This document shows, piece after piece, positions 13,501 through 25,925 of a DNA stretch of 64,000 nucleotides. Within the stretch, counting starts at the first letter, position 1; every line of letters starts with the position of its first letter. The stretch lies in assembly GCA_023846275.1 (NCBI GenBank), contig JAIUJO010000164.1, forward strand, positions 372,001-436,000, given 5' to 3'. This DNA comes from Vanilla planifolia (Eukaryota; Streptophyta; Magnoliopsida; Asparagales; Orchidaceae). The notes under the pieces are model-generated. The model did no database searches. It saw only the letters and a program-made list of their open reading frames with translations, and had not been told where the DNA came from. The position numbers were made by a program, and so were the translations under genes.

Positions 13501-16500
13501 GTTTTTAGGTATTAAATACTTTGTTAATAGTACCATAAAACTGCAACAAAACTTGCACCAATTTCAAATAAGGAAGAGATTTTCACAAGCATGACTAAAC
13601 GAAATCCTCCTAATCATATGTTGGATGTATTCAGGTGAATTGACACCAATAGTTGTGCACAAAAATAATGCAGTTAATTCTCCAATGCATTGTCTATCAC
13701 CTTCCAAAACTTAGAAAAATATCAATAAGTGTGGTATAAGTTAATGAAGTCCTTAATGCATTAAATAGGGCTTAATAAAAGCAATAGAAAAAAATATAAT
13801 TAATAATCAAATCAATGATGATTTCATTATATTAAGAAGGTTTCACAAAGTTGACAAGTGATTTTAGTTTTAGATTCCAAAGCATCGTAATTATAGCCAT
13901 GCGTTTAGGATATTTTCAATGAAATGTTGAAGATTTCACCCTTGTCTTGAATAAGAAGACAAATAAAGGATAGAGTATGGTTCAACTAACTTAACTAGAA
14001 ACTTTCTAGCATTTCAAACATCCTTTCTTTATGTTCCATGGGTTGTTTAATAAGACTTTTTAGTCACATAACAAAATTTTTGGAGCATGGTTGTAATTCA
14101 TCGTGTTTGGAAAACATGTTCAGATCAGACTCCATAGCTTCAATATTTTCTTCAAGCTTTGCCCTTAGCCTCAAAATAACTCAATTTTAGAGCATGTGGA
14201 GGAAGTGAAACCACTTCTACAAATTCATCAATGTAATTGGACATCACTAATTGTTATGCAATGAAAGCTCTTACTTTTAATTTAAAATGACTAAAATAAT
14301 ATCTCATGAAATGGAATAAAACAACTTTTGAAAATATATTTCATATAATTAAGCTACATAATGAACAAGATAAAATTAAAGAAATTTAATTTGATTGAAG
14401 TTACAATAAAGAAGTAAGGATGGAGCTAACAAAGAATCTGAGATCTTCCTTCATGTTATAGTAGAAGAAGAAACTTATTAGCATCAAAAGACAATTATTA
14501 AATTACTTAAAGAATTGAAAAGTAATAAAAAAAATGAGTTCATGACCTAGTAAAAGAAAAAAAGGATAAAAAAACAAGTAATTACAAGCATAAAAGAATC
14601 TACTGGTATCTAGGAACAAGAAAAAGGTAAAATAACTAAAGCCATAATTTAGCATTTGCATAATTTATGGAAGGTTATAAACTTGATGATATTGATATTA
14701 TGCTTAGCTACATCCTTTCTTTACACAAAGGTTAAGACAATAATCTATTGATAAAGAAAAGTTCAATGAAGGAAACAAAACAAATCTATTTGATATGTGC
14801 CACGATAGAACATTTTGAGTAGATGAATTCAATAGTAAAGTTTTCAACCATTGTTGAAATGCATTACAATCGATATTCTAGATGCTACCATGGACTTTTT
14901 GGCAAGGTCTTAAAGCTCTAAACAAATCTCTATAGCAAACCTTTTTCAAATTACCAAAATGTGAACGAAAAATCTTTGAATGATTTCAAGAAAAATAATT
15001 TGTGCTTTTTTATTAAAAAATTGCTCTCTTAATAGTTGGTAATTAGACATTAAAAATTTTTTCTTAATGTTATATCATCACAATAATCTAGATTTGAAGA
15101 AAGCAAAGAGGTAATAGATAATGTTCTAAATGTATAGGAATTGATTATAACATTAAAAAGAAGTCAAAAAAGAAACATTTGCTTTATTAATGATGATCAT
15201 AAAAGTGATTTTAATTATAAATCATGGCAATTTCAAAACAAGTTCTCATGAGATTCAGCTTTATTGATAAATATATTATGTCCATCATGAGTATTCTTGC
15301 AGCACCTAGACTTAAAAATATCATCAATTGCTAAGAAAATAGTTATTTTAAAGTCACTCAGAGGACCAAGCATGCCAATTAAATCTCACACTTTAGTACT
15401 TTTGATGGATGTTTTTAGCTATGAGTTTTATGCTCATTAATCAAGGAATGGTTCTTCATTATGCCCTACCTAGATCTTATCAAATGGTATCTTATTTAGG
15501 TTTTTAAGATGACATAATAATCTTTATCACTATAGGAAAAAAATAAGTTTTTACAACTTTCTCCTACAGTTTTAAAAAAATAGCATTTTCACACATCAAA
15601 CATCATAAAGGAAAATTTATTAGTGGGAACCAAAAAAGCTTTGATAAGAAATAATAAAAGGATCAACTTTAAATTAACTAAACACGATAATCTATTTGGG
15701 TCCTTCCCTTGGAAGAATGACAAACTCATTTTCAATACCTAATTGATCAATCAATAGAAGGGATGTTAGTTGAGAAAAAAGGTTATTGACTATGCAAAAA
15801 GACTTATCCTAGGGAAATACATTGTAAATTCAATATCTATATATTCCTTAATTGCAATAAATCAACCTCCAATTATACTACATACAATTGAAAATTGTAT
15901 GCATAATTTTCTATTGGTGATTTATATTGTGTTATTGATCCCTAATCTGGACACTTTGTTTGATAGTAATAAATCTTAAAAATTCCAATTAAATTTGTTT
16001 GTGTAAAATTTAAAATTTTAAATAAGTGATGCCAAAGGTAAATGGTTAACATAAAGAACAAAAGTAGCAAAGGTCAAATCTGATGAAGACCATCTTATTT
16101 CGAGCAGATGACCACCAAGAGATTTACTTTAAGTTTAATTTTAGGCATTTTTATTCCTATTTTGATTAGAATGTTTTGGTTCATTGAATTTTATATTTTT
16201 AGGAAAAAATTAAATTTTATTTAAATTAACCATCTTAGAAAAACATTTAGATTAAGAAACAGTGATCATCTCACCTTGACCAACAAAACAATTATTTTAT
16301 TTTTGTTCATATCTTTGAAAATCTTTGTTGAGAACTTGTCATAAAAAATATATTATAAAAATAAATAATTAATTAGTAGCAAAGTAATACTAAAGAAACA
16401 AATTCTAATATTCTTAAATACCATAAGAGCAAATCCTTTGGAAAACCTAGCTCACTATGCTAATTAGGTCAAAACTTAATTGGATAACTCTAAAGTGAAT

Positions 16501-16879
16501 GAACCATAGTAAAACAAACCCCGGTAATTGGCTAACTTTGAAACATTAGTGGACTGTGAAAAAAAATAGTTCATATGTTTGACATTGGACTAAACTCATC
16601 CGATTTATTCATGCTTCTAACTTTCGAATTACTAGAGTGATTTCTACTAGCCAATTGCGCATGTTTGTGATCAAATAGTTGTCATCGCAATAGCCTCCTT
16701 AAACATGTAAATTTATAGCTATTTAACCATTTAATTTCATTAAAACATGGTCTAAAATAAATCCGTGCATATGATCAAGTTCCAGCTATTTGATGATGAT
16801 AAAGATCTAGTGGTTTAGGCAAACCCTTTTTTCCAAACCATGCCAACATAAAAGTAGCTATCCAATTACATAGTTTTAG
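13501..16879. other. No recognisable feature
   Basis: This AT-rich stretch has stops in all frames. I compared translations on both strands with retroelement domains (RT, integrase, RNase H, gag) and saw nothing convincing. Open frames such as 15,770-15,979 look like chance. Confidence 0.45.
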
Positions 16880-17220
16880 TGTTGGAATAGTTGAAAATAC
16901 TTCCAATCATATGGCTCCCTGCATAAACCATATTGTAGTTGTTATTTTTGAGCTATTAGAGTCATTACTAAAAAATTTCTAAATTTATAAATAAAAAACT
17001 TACAAAATATTTCATTTTGAATAATTAGTAATTGCTATTTTTGTTTATCTTGTAAGTTCTTTTAGTCATGAGAGAATGTTTATAAATAGGAGACTTTTAA
17101 CATTATTTATTGTCAAATTTTTGAAGAGAAGTTGGTAAACTCTAAAGAACAATTGCAAGCCATTAAACCTGTTAACAAGTGATACTCATTGCCTTTTTTA
17201 TTCATTACATTCTTCCAACA
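16880..17220 (+). mobile_element. Probable solo LTR of a Copia-type retrotransposon
   Basis: A 341-bp segment begins tgttggaa (16,880) and ends ttccaaca (17,220). These form a perfect 8-bp terminal inverted repeat of the TG...CA type common in plant Copia LTRs, often as TGTTGGAA. A TATA box, tataaatagg, lies about 200 bp in (near 17,081), where an LTR promoter would be. An A-rich and then pyrimidine-rich tail follows. The flanking 5-mers (tttag and acaaa) do not match, so no target duplication is visible, and no primer-binding site or internal region was seen. It could be an old solo LTR with mutated flanks, or a chance match. Confidence 0.45.
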
Positions 17221-18254
17221 ACAAACTCCATTTTCTCATTCCATCTCAAAATTGTTAAGCTCTCCTTTTCTTATGTATTAATTTATCAAATTAAATCACT
17301 TGTGCAATGTTATGCATTTTGTGAAGCATATGAAATTAGTTAGTATAAAGTATTAACTTGCATCACTACTTTCTTTTGTTCTTTCTGTTAATCACATTTT
17401 GTTGTAAGGTAATTGTATCTTATCATTTTATTTTTCATTATAGTGAGCCTTTAGCCTACCCAATTTTTAGCAAAAGGTTTACTTTCTTTATTTTTTGATG
17501 CCTTGTTTTTATTTTTTGGTCAACGTAGCCTTGCTTAACCTTAAACAAATTTTTATTTTATTGATTTTTTATTTTGAAAATTTTACAAAAATATTATATT
17601 AAAAAAAATTAACTAAAAAATTATTGCTTAGTTTGCATATTTTTTTATTATTTGAGATATCATACTAAGCCAATTGTGGTTGGCTTACCATTTCTTTGGC
17701 ACTAACATTTCAAGCATATTTGAGCCCAACAAAAAAACAATTACACATAAGAATAGTCCAAAAGAAAAATTAAGATTACAAAGATTTGCACTACAAGAGT
17801 TGAGTTGAATGACAGGTTAATCATGTAGCAAATTTAGTACTATTTTTATATGTGTAAAATGGTTGTAATATTGTTGAAAAATTATAAAAACTATGATATG
17901 TGATTGTTGGGATTGTTTTAGTTGTTCACAATTGTTTATAGTTACTAAATATGACTATAAAGTATTTGATTGGCAAGTTGTAGATGAAAATGTTAATGTA
18001 TTTGTAATTAAAAAATAGAGAATATCTAGTAGATATTCTATTCATTTGAATTCTAAAATTTGGATAAAATTTATTGAATTGTGACAAAAATAAGGGATGC
18101 CATGTTTGTGGTGTTATCGTATGATTTAATTAGAAATTAATTTTGAGTTAAGTATATGATAAGAAAATAAATGGTTACAATAGAGGTGGTATCAATGTAT
18201 GAGTTAATTCTGCAAAATAAATGTAGTCTTCTGATGGAAAAAACAGTCATGACA
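17221..18254. other. No recognisable feature; left flank of the rDNA block
   Basis: This is AT-rich sequence with no rRNA similarity until about 18,255. The transition to 26S-like sequence falls between about 18,232 and 18,262. The neighbouring sequence shows no sign of the missing 5' part of the 26S gene. Confidence 0.45.
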
Positions 18255-19840
18255 ACCTTGCATCCTTAGTTATACTCATATTTGCATCAGGTCCACAAGT
18301 TGAAGAATCTCTAGTTGATAATGCAATGTGCACAAGTGATTTTGACAAAATGCATCTATAACTTCAAGAAAAGGTTTGTCTCTAAGAGTTGGGCAAATAG
18401 GTGCCAATCCTAAATCTGTCTACTTTCAAAAAACTACTTGAGCAACTCACATGGTGAAAGTGGGTTGACATGCCTCAACTAGAGGATGGATTGGTAGCAA
18501 CCCCTATGGGGACATGCTTTTAGGTGTCAAACAATGAACTCATTGCTGGTATACACATAAGGATCATACAATTTAATTAAAATAAACTGTTAAGATGTTT
18601 CTTAAGGATGCTCACAAAATTTTATTTATTCTTAGTACTCTTAATGTTAAAGTGAAGAAATTGAACCAAGTATAATCAATTGGTAGGAGTAACTATGGCT
18701 CTCTTAATGTAACCAAATGTCTTGTTATCTAATTAGTTATATGCATGAATGGATTAATGAGATTCTCACTATCCTTATGTAATGCAAAGTACAATCACAG
18801 TCAAAGGAATGGGCTTGGTAGAATCAGTGAGAAAAGAAGACCCTGTTGAGCTTGACACTAGTCTAACTCTCTTAAATGGCTTGAGAAGTGTAGCACAAGT
18901 GGAGTTAACATGTTGACTGAATTGAAATGTCACTACTTTTTACATTATTTTACTTATTCTATGAGATAGAGGTGGAGCCAAATCCCTCATTTTGGCTCCA
19001 TGTAAAACCACGATTGGTTGATATGGGTAAATGACATTATCAAATAAGGACTTTGCCAAGTGTGGCACATTTGTTAAAAGATAACACAAGTTTTCTAAGA
19101 TGAAGTCGACCAAAATAGAAATCCCACATATAATAAATAGATAAATGCTCACTAAATTCTAATTTCTATGATGAATTTGAATAGTGAAACCGCGGGATAT
19201 CGATCTTTTAGACATTCAAAAATTTAAAATAGAAGTCAAAAAGATACCATAGAGATAACTAGCTTATGGTAATCATATGTTAATAAAAATATTGTTTTTT
19301 GTCATTTAATTTTGGCTCTCTCCATCATTATAAAATAGAATTAAGTAAGTGTTAGATTGTTCACCTACCAAAACCTAATTTGAGCTTGATTTAGACTATC
19401 ATGAGATAGGCGAGTTTTACTAAACTAATGATTGTATCATGATAGTAGTTCAACCTAGTACAAAAGAAACCATTGATTCGCACAATTGGTCACCACACTT
19501 CATCGAAAGGCCACTAATGTGAAGCTATTATGTGCAACATTATGACTCAGTGCCTTTAACTCAAACTCCACACTAATTTGATGCCTAGGCCTATCATTCC
19601 CTTATTGGCTAATAGTAAGGGATTTGTACACCAAGTCCACACGACCACGGCTTTGACTAGAGTAGAAAAAAGTTATGATGGCACAAGGAATTAAAGAAAT
19701 GAGAAGTAAGTGTTAATGATGGGTATAGTCCTTTGTAGATGCCTTAAATTTATAATGATGCATTATTGGTAGTAGTGTAGTCTTGCATCTAGGGTCCATT
19801 AAGTTCCAACCCTATGTCATAGTAGATTCGTCTCATTAGA
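18255..19840 (+). pseudogene. 26S rRNA pseudogene, 3' half (copy 1)
   Basis: The sequence follows the 3' half of plant 26S (25S/28S) rRNA from about nucleotide 1,900 to the end. Recognisable anchors are 'tatactcatatttgcatcag' near 18,273, 'gtaactatggctctcttaat' near 18,690, 'agaagaccctgttgagcttg' near 18,834, 'ttgttaaaagataacac' near 19,071 and 'tgattcgcacaattggtca' near 19,473. The sarcin-ricin loop is near 19,457 as agtacaaaagaaacc, altered from the universal AGTACGAGAGGAACC. Most differences from consensus are C-to-T or G-to-A. The 5' half is missing and the left junction is with unrelated DNA. An intergenic spacer follows. It cannot give a functional large-subunit RNA. Confidence 0.93.
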
Positions 19841-21617
19841 GACATAGCATCATAATATTTTACAAACAGCCCTTGCTTGCTTGCTCCACTTACTCCACAT
19901 GCTTTGCCTATTATGATACTTATTGCAACACTTTGTGTGGTGCTCCATGTGGTACTTTGTATGGTACTTCATGTGTTAATTTATGTAGTATTATGAGATT
20001 CACATTGCATCCCTTGGATGCTTGCTTTGGGGCAAGGATGAAATACCTTAGATTATCCATCATGGAAGTTTGAGGAATGATATAGGAATTATAGCACATT
20101 GCCTTTTCAACAAATTGCCATGCTACATTGATATCCAACCCAATGTCTTAGTACATTCATCTTGACAAACCAAAAGATATAACATAAGTTTCAAAAATTT
20201 TGATTGCTTGCTTACATCCCTTATTAGAGTGATACTTATAGTAATTCAATAATGCATGGAAAAAAGTGTCTTTTGTTTTACCTTATTCATTGATTTTGAT
20301 TACTTGAACATGGATGCAAAGCTTCTCTATTAGAAAACTTGCATTCTTACTTGACAAAATTATTGCAATATGCAATTTGCATGGGGCATTGAGCCCCACA
20401 ATACAATACTCAACATTGATAGCATTATGAGGTGTGGATTTGCTCCTGCTATAGTGAACGTTTGGTGGTGCCATATGTACTTAGCAATGTCTTCATCTTC
20501 CATGCTAAAACCCCTCATGGTGTCATACGTGGTGCCTTTGCCTGGCTCATGTGGGGGCTTTCTTCAAATGTTGCATTTTTTCCCAAAATGCATAACTCAT
20601 TTTGACCAGTGTCATTACATCAAAACACTAATGCAAGAATGATGTACTACTCTAATGGGGACTTAACTTTGTAAATAATGGAACTATTTCACCATTCTTG
20701 TGCCTCTGGCTTTGTTGTGTGTAGTTTTTGCCCATATTGTAGTGAAGCTTTAGTAGTGCAAATGATTTGGCTGTGTTAGTTGAGCATATTGTTGCCTCTG
20801 TGTGGTGTGGTATGTAGTGTAAATTAGATGTGGAATTACAACTTTTTAAGTGGTTAACATTGTGTTTCTTGGTGGATGGCCTAGTTTTGACCATATAGTT
20901 TGCTTCTTGTCTTGACGTGGATCATGGAAGAAACCTTTTGTAGTTGCATGAGTCATTCTCAACATCTTCAATTTGAAAGGTACAATAATTTTTATTAAGT
21001 TTAACTATTGTTTAATCAGTGCATGCCACTATGGATCATTTGTATACCTGTGCCCATTTTTTAGGGCTTGCTACTTGTGTTGTGTTAGTGCTTCCCAAGG
21101 CTTTTAATATTAATTAAACATTTTATTCTTCTTTTGGTATATCAATAATGCTCTTTGTATGAGCCAGACTAGATTGGCTTAAGACTACTTTAGCACAGTG
21201 ATGTTTTTCGTACTATTGCTTCTTATGCCTTGATAACCTCTTTGTCTGATTAGTCATTATGTGTATAGCTTTGTAAAAAACCTTGCAATGGATGAAGTTC
21301 AGATGTTACCCATTCCATTGTTTTGTTGATGTCACTCTTCTTTTATGTTTGCACTATTTGCATTGTGTAATGCTATTGAGCATCTCATCATTCTATCTCG
21401 TGCTAGCATGGTCTTGGAAATCACTCATTTTTATCTTTGTTATCCACCTGGTGTGATTAGCTTCAAAGCATTTTGTTATCAAGAGAAAACATTTTTTAAC
21501 TTGATGGATGGCAACCCAACTTGGGAGCATTTTCTCCTCCTTTATGGAGCATTCTGAGAGATGAAGAACGTGCCAATTATGACATATGGTACTCTCTGTG
21601 CTTCATCATTGTATTGC
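19841..21617 (+). other. 45S rDNA intergenic spacer (IGS/ETS), complete but short
   Basis: This 1.8-kb stretch lies exactly between the 3' end of a 26S pseudogene and the 5' end of an 18S pseudogene, so by position it is the non-transcribed spacer plus 5' external transcribed spacer. Its first part (near 19,870-20,150, beginning with 'ttgcttgcttgctcc') matches the spacer after the other two 26S copies at 28,985-29,240 and 48,455-48,680. One to two units of the ~300-bp IGS subrepeat are recognisable from about 20,300, for example 'attattgcaatatgcaattt'. Open frames here (20,370-20,642 and others) are chance. I found no convincing Pol I start motif. Confidence 0.8.
20300..20650 (+). repeat. IGS subrepeat unit(s) in the copy-1 spacer
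   Basis: The order 'tattagaaaacttgcattctt', 'gacaaaattattgcaatatg', 'catggggca' parallels the unit order in the larger array at 48,880-52,080, where 'ggagacttgcc...' is followed by 'attatnncaatatgtaatcc' and 'aaggggcaatg'. Only one to two units are discernible, against about ten in the third spacer. Confidence 0.55.
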
Positions 21618-22612
21618 TACTTGGTTGATCTTATTAGTGGACATATCCTTGTGTTGAAGATTAAGCCATGCACATGTAAGTATAAACAATTATAGGCTAT
21701 AAAACTTTGAATGGTTCATTAAATCAATTATAGTTTGTTTAATAGTAAATTTTACTTCAAAAATTATAGTAATTTTATAGTTAATATTGGAATGAAACCC
21801 TGACTTTTTGAGAGATGCATTTATTAGGTAAAAGGTCAATGTAGATTTTACACGACTTCTTCATGATTTTGATGGCATGACGTCCACGTCAAATTACCCC
21901 ATTCAAATTTTTGCCCTTTGAAAAATCGATTTTATGATAATCACCAACCATGGTGGTCGATAGAGAATTAGGGTTTGATTCTATAGAGGAAGCTTTAGAG
22001 ATAGCTACCACATCCAAAGAAGGAAGTAAGTGCACAAATTACCCCATCTTAACATAAGGACTCAATCACATTAAATAAAATACTAGGCTTCACATCTATA
22101 CAAATTAGAATGAGTACAATCTAAAAACCTTAATAAGGATCTAATGATGGGTAGAACTGGCTCCAGCCATAATGTTATTTCCATCACTAATAGCATAAAT
22201 TTATGTTGTGGTAGATAATTGATTGATCTGTCTTTTTGTGTGCTCAAATCATCCTGAAGCTTTTGTCAAAGATGCATTCTTACCTTAACTAGTCAGCTCA
22301 TTCCTCAATGCCACTACTTTGAAGAAATTAGATAGCTCAAATAAAGCCAACAATCTTGAATACATTAGCATGTGATAACATCATAGGATTTTGATGCCAT
22401 TATGCTGGATTTTGGGAATTGAGTAATGGTTAAGAGGTAAAATTTATGGAATTATAAAGAAAGAACCACCATGAAAGGATTATTCAAGGACATTTTCATT
22501 CATTAATAATGAATGATGGGGGCCATATGATGTCAAGGTACTATTATAGTCTCAATAACAGACTATGCCAACCAGGGATTGGTGAATTTTGCTCCTTGGA
22601 CTCAACATTAAA
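21618..22612 (+). pseudogene. 18S rRNA pseudogene, 5' part (copy 1), cut by LINE A
   Basis: It starts as tacttggttgatctt, the decayed TACCTGGTTGATCCTG 5' end of 18S rRNA. It continues with 'aagattaagccatgcacatg', 'ttaaatcaattatagtttgt', 'gatgcatttattaggtaaaa', 'gagaattagggtttgattct', 'agctaccacatccaaagaag', 'gaatgagtacaatctaaa', 'tttgaagaaattagatagct' and 'ataacatcataggattt'. The last clear match is 'gccaaccagggattgg' through 'ggactc' near 22,605, about nucleotide 1,090 of 18S. Beyond this the sequence is LINE A on the opposite strand. Substitutions are mostly C-to-T and G-to-A. It is directly preceded by a complete spacer, so this is a genuine rDNA unit start. Confidence 0.95.
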
Positions 22613-22849
22613 TTTTTGAAATGATAATGTTGAAAGCATTTAAGAAGGGTTTTTCCCTAGTCACAATCAAAACTATAAAAATGCATGATGTGCAACATAG
22701 TTAATAAAGAAAATTTCCTTAGCAATTTAAATGGCATAGTTTGAAGGACTGCATACCCATAACATATGCAATGACACTATGCTAAGAGCTATTATTTATT
22801 TTAGAAAGAAGTAACTAGTTAAGTGTGTAAGGGTTGTAGTTGAAACTGA

Positions 22850-23095
22850 TTCATTCACCACTCCCATGACATTAGGTACTAGAGTTCTCAGAAGTTTCAT
22901 TGTGTCAACATTACCAATAATCTCCATGGTGAAATCTAAACATGGAACAATAATTTTTTCTATAGCAATAATAGGTCTACATATGTCAACCCATGCAAAA
23001 ATAAAAATTCTAAATTCAAATCTTCATGCATAACTATGATTCAATTGAATTTAATGAAATCCATTAGAGGGGTCTAATAAGATGTAACAGACAGC
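22850..23095 (-). pseudogene. RNase H domain remnant of LINE A
   Basis: On the - strand the domain opens with TPLMDFIKFN, resembling the usual WxPPxxGWxKxN start. After a frameshift it continues RPIIAIEKIIVPCLDFTMEI and then LLRTLVPNVMGV. The second block is the same as in the other LINE copies here (for example RPIIIVGKTLISCYIMAMET in D2), where it corresponds to the strand and helix around the conserved glutamate. Five such RNase H remnants occur in the rDNA half of the window, all on the same strand and each near a LINE 3' end. The reading frame is broken. Confidence 0.75.
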
Positions 23096-24399
23096 CTGTC
23101 AAGCCCATCAGAGCTCTTGTTGGATATGATTAGGTAGTTGTATCAAGAAGTAGCTTTGATGTGAATGTTCCTTTGAAGAGCAGCTAAATTGAATACATTT
23201 TCCAGATGTGCCTAAAAATTCTTGTTACAATAATGGAAGAACAAAGTTAGAGTAGCACATATGACTTCTTAAGAAGTTGTTGCCACCTGCAGATTAATAG
23301 ACATCTAATTAAGATGCTCAAAAATAGGAGTGACATCCAATAGTTAATCCTACTATGCATTAGGCAATCATTTACAATGCTACTAGACTAGAGTTCTTTC
23401 ATAATATGTCACTCCTAAAAGTAATGTTGCTCTCCTTCAATGGTAGTACATCCCAAAGGGCAAAACTAAAAGTCTCAATCCCTCTTCCATGAAGCCAGGT
23501 GCATGTAGAAAGTATATTTAATGCTATTCTCCATAGGAAAATGTTTACGTGACGTTGCTCTTACACTTTCCAAACCCATCTGAAATCCTTCCTTGAAGAA
23601 TTATGGCTGTTATATCTTCTATTGCTTATAGTCTTTAAGCACAGTACTGCATCCTAACTCAATTTGAAGCAAAGCACATCAATTTCACCAGCTCTATTAC
23701 TAATGTTGGATACTCCACATCCATGCCAAGTTAGGCTGGCCAACTAGCAATAAGACGATGGCCAACTATCCAACAAAAACGTAACAAAATTACTTATAAT
23801 AATCTACCAAGCTATAATTTTTGTTGTTAGGGGGTACAATATTGAGTAACTTACAAATACAAGACACACAATAATGTATATGGAAAGTATTATTTGTTAT
23901 AAAGTATTAGACTTAAAGAATTGAACTGGCAAACATTCTTGTCGACTAATAAACCTCTTAACAAAATTACTTATAATAATCATCTCCTAATAGGTATTAT
24001 GTATTTTGTTACAATTATTTGAACTACACCACAGGTAATAATGAAAACATTTCTTTAACTCTATAATAGTGTTACTTGAATTTAATATGTAGGCTAAGTA
24101 ATACACAAAAGTAATAGGCAACACTAAGTTAATCATGACAATATGGCTAATCGTGATAGTGACCTAATCATCTATCTCGGCTTGTTTTCAACATGATTAA
24201 TAATGATATTCAAGTCTTTTTGTTGAAGTTTAGTTACTATTATTGGCATTTCTAAATATTTCAATTGAGCAACCTAGCACATATACAATTTTCTTGTATT
24301 CATCTTCTTACATTTATACTTTTTCCCCTTACAAAATCACACTTTATGTTTGTTTAGATCCACCACATTACATGAGTGATGCCTATACAACTCAATAAT

Positions 24400-24985
24400 G
24401 TCTTGAACATTCTTTATTAGAAAATGCATGTGCATAAATCATCATCATTAGTTTATAAGACATCAGTAATTATAATGAAAGAATGGAGAATTCTCAACCC
24501 ACCAAGACAATATGTTCAATCTAGTATTGAACAAGCAATGAAGGATACCCAGACATAATAGTAAAGAAGTATGGTAACAGAGGTCATCCTTGTCTAGAAT
24601 CCTAATTATTTTTATCCACACTAGACAGATACCAATAAATATATTCCCAAATCTCGATGTAGTGGCACAGGTCTAAATCCAACAAAACTAAAGAGTAGAT
24701 TACCACAATTTCTTAAGAATATCTAGCACAAATATCAAGCTTATCTTGTCATAACCTTGGTCCATATCTAATTTTAGCACCATCAAAACTTCTTTGGAAG
24801 TACGTAGGTGCAAATTGGTAGACATTTTTTGTGACAAAAAAATTATTAGATATAGCATGCCTATCACAAAAGCAACTAACTCCATGGAAATAATTGTAGG
24901 AAGCACCACCTTTAGTCTAGCCAAAAAAAGTTTAGTCAGTACCCTATAAATCACATTATAAAGGCTAATGGCCTGAATTGCTTAG
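24400..24985 (-). pseudogene. Reverse transcriptase remnant of LINE A
   Basis: The best-preserved RT block is the open frame 24,954-24,700. It reads VIYRVLTKLFLARLKVVLP (fingers: NVIYKxxTKxLAxRLKxVLP), then ISMELVAFVIGM (IxxxQxAFVxGR). It continues LKLDMDQGYDKIS (LKLDMxKAYDRV), which retains the first catalytic aspartate. Just upstream another frame gives ISLYN, from the RPISLCN motif. The YADD box falls near 24,440, where a second frame reads TNDDDLCTCIF. These motifs place the copy in the plant L1 superfamily. No single frame spans the domain. Confidence 0.9.
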
Positions 24986-25925
24986 GTTTGGATGCCCCTT
25001 AAACTTTAGGGATGAGTATGACAAGTGTGTTTTTTCAATGTGTTGGCATAAAGCTATCATTAAAGAATTGTGTCACTACTAAACAACGTTTAGCTTTGTG
25101 ATCATCTAATAACCAACCATAAATTTATTGGTGATGCCTTCCATAATTGAGGATTTATTTCTTTAGTTGGACATCGTTGTAGCTTTGATCTTATCGTCAT
25201 TAATTAGAGCCATAATTGTAACTGTTTATTCACTATTAATGGTTCTCAAAGGTTGAAAGAGTGGAGAAGGCTCATACTACACAAGATAACATAACTTCTT
25301 GTTGAAATATTGCATAGGAATATTTTTAATCTCAATTGCATAGGCCAACAAATTCCTAATATCATTTTTAATATGGTGAATAACGTTTCACCTAGAAGTT
25401 GTGGTAGCCAGCACAAAGATGAAACAAACATTACAGTCCCCAACGGATAGCCTAGTAATGCTTGGCACACTGCCAGTACCATGCTTCTTCTAAAGTCATA
25501 ATAGTCTGGTAGTAAGAAAAACTATATTAAAGAACTATATTCCATCTTAGTTAAGATTCTTACCTATTCCTTATGTTGAAGCCCATAAAATTCTTGTTCC
25601 TACTAGTAAGGCTTTTAAAGGATATTATTAACTCTTGTTGCACTCCATTTCTTTAAAGCTAATAAAGCTCTACTAAATTTACTAGGAACACTACATATTA
25701 GGATTCCTCTAATAGCCGTTTTCCAAGATATGTTCACTAGATAAGTTTATTAAGGGAAGGATAACCTAATGTTTTCAAATTGGGTTCTTCTTTTTGTTAT
25801 TCTTGATACTGATTATTTAAATTATATGGCCAGTTGTAGTGGTTTGAGTCGATTTGAGAGAGGTGCACAATAGTGGTACTCAATTAGGCTTGCATATCAT
25901 CAATATTCATAACAAGTTACTTTAA

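Larger units (their letters stand above)
22613..25925 (-). mobile_element. LINE A: truncated plant L1-type retrotransposon
   Basis: Read right to left, the element holds the linker between endonuclease and RT (about 25,850-25,250), the reverse transcriptase (about 24,985-24,400), a diverged C-terminal segment, and an RNase H domain (about 23,095-22,850). Compared with LINEs B1, B3 and E it lacks about 250 bp at its 3' end, and it also lacks gag and endonuclease. Its right edge abuts 26S rDNA at ~25,925 and its left edge abuts 18S rDNA at ~22,612. It therefore fills the place where the rest of 18S, ITS and the 26S 5' end should be. Stops and frameshifts occur throughout. The family replicates by target-primed reverse transcription; this copy is dead. 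Confidence 0.88.

Noticed and set aside
1..18254. Organellar insertion (plastid or mitochondrial DNA) as the cause of the AT richness
   Set aside because: No plastid or mitochondrial gene or tRNA is recognisable, and the tandem satellite structure does not fit.
19841..21617. Pol I promoter (plant TATA-G-rich initiator) in the complete spacer
   Set aside because: Several 'tata' strings exist, but none has the following G-rich initiator or a defensible distance to the 18S start.
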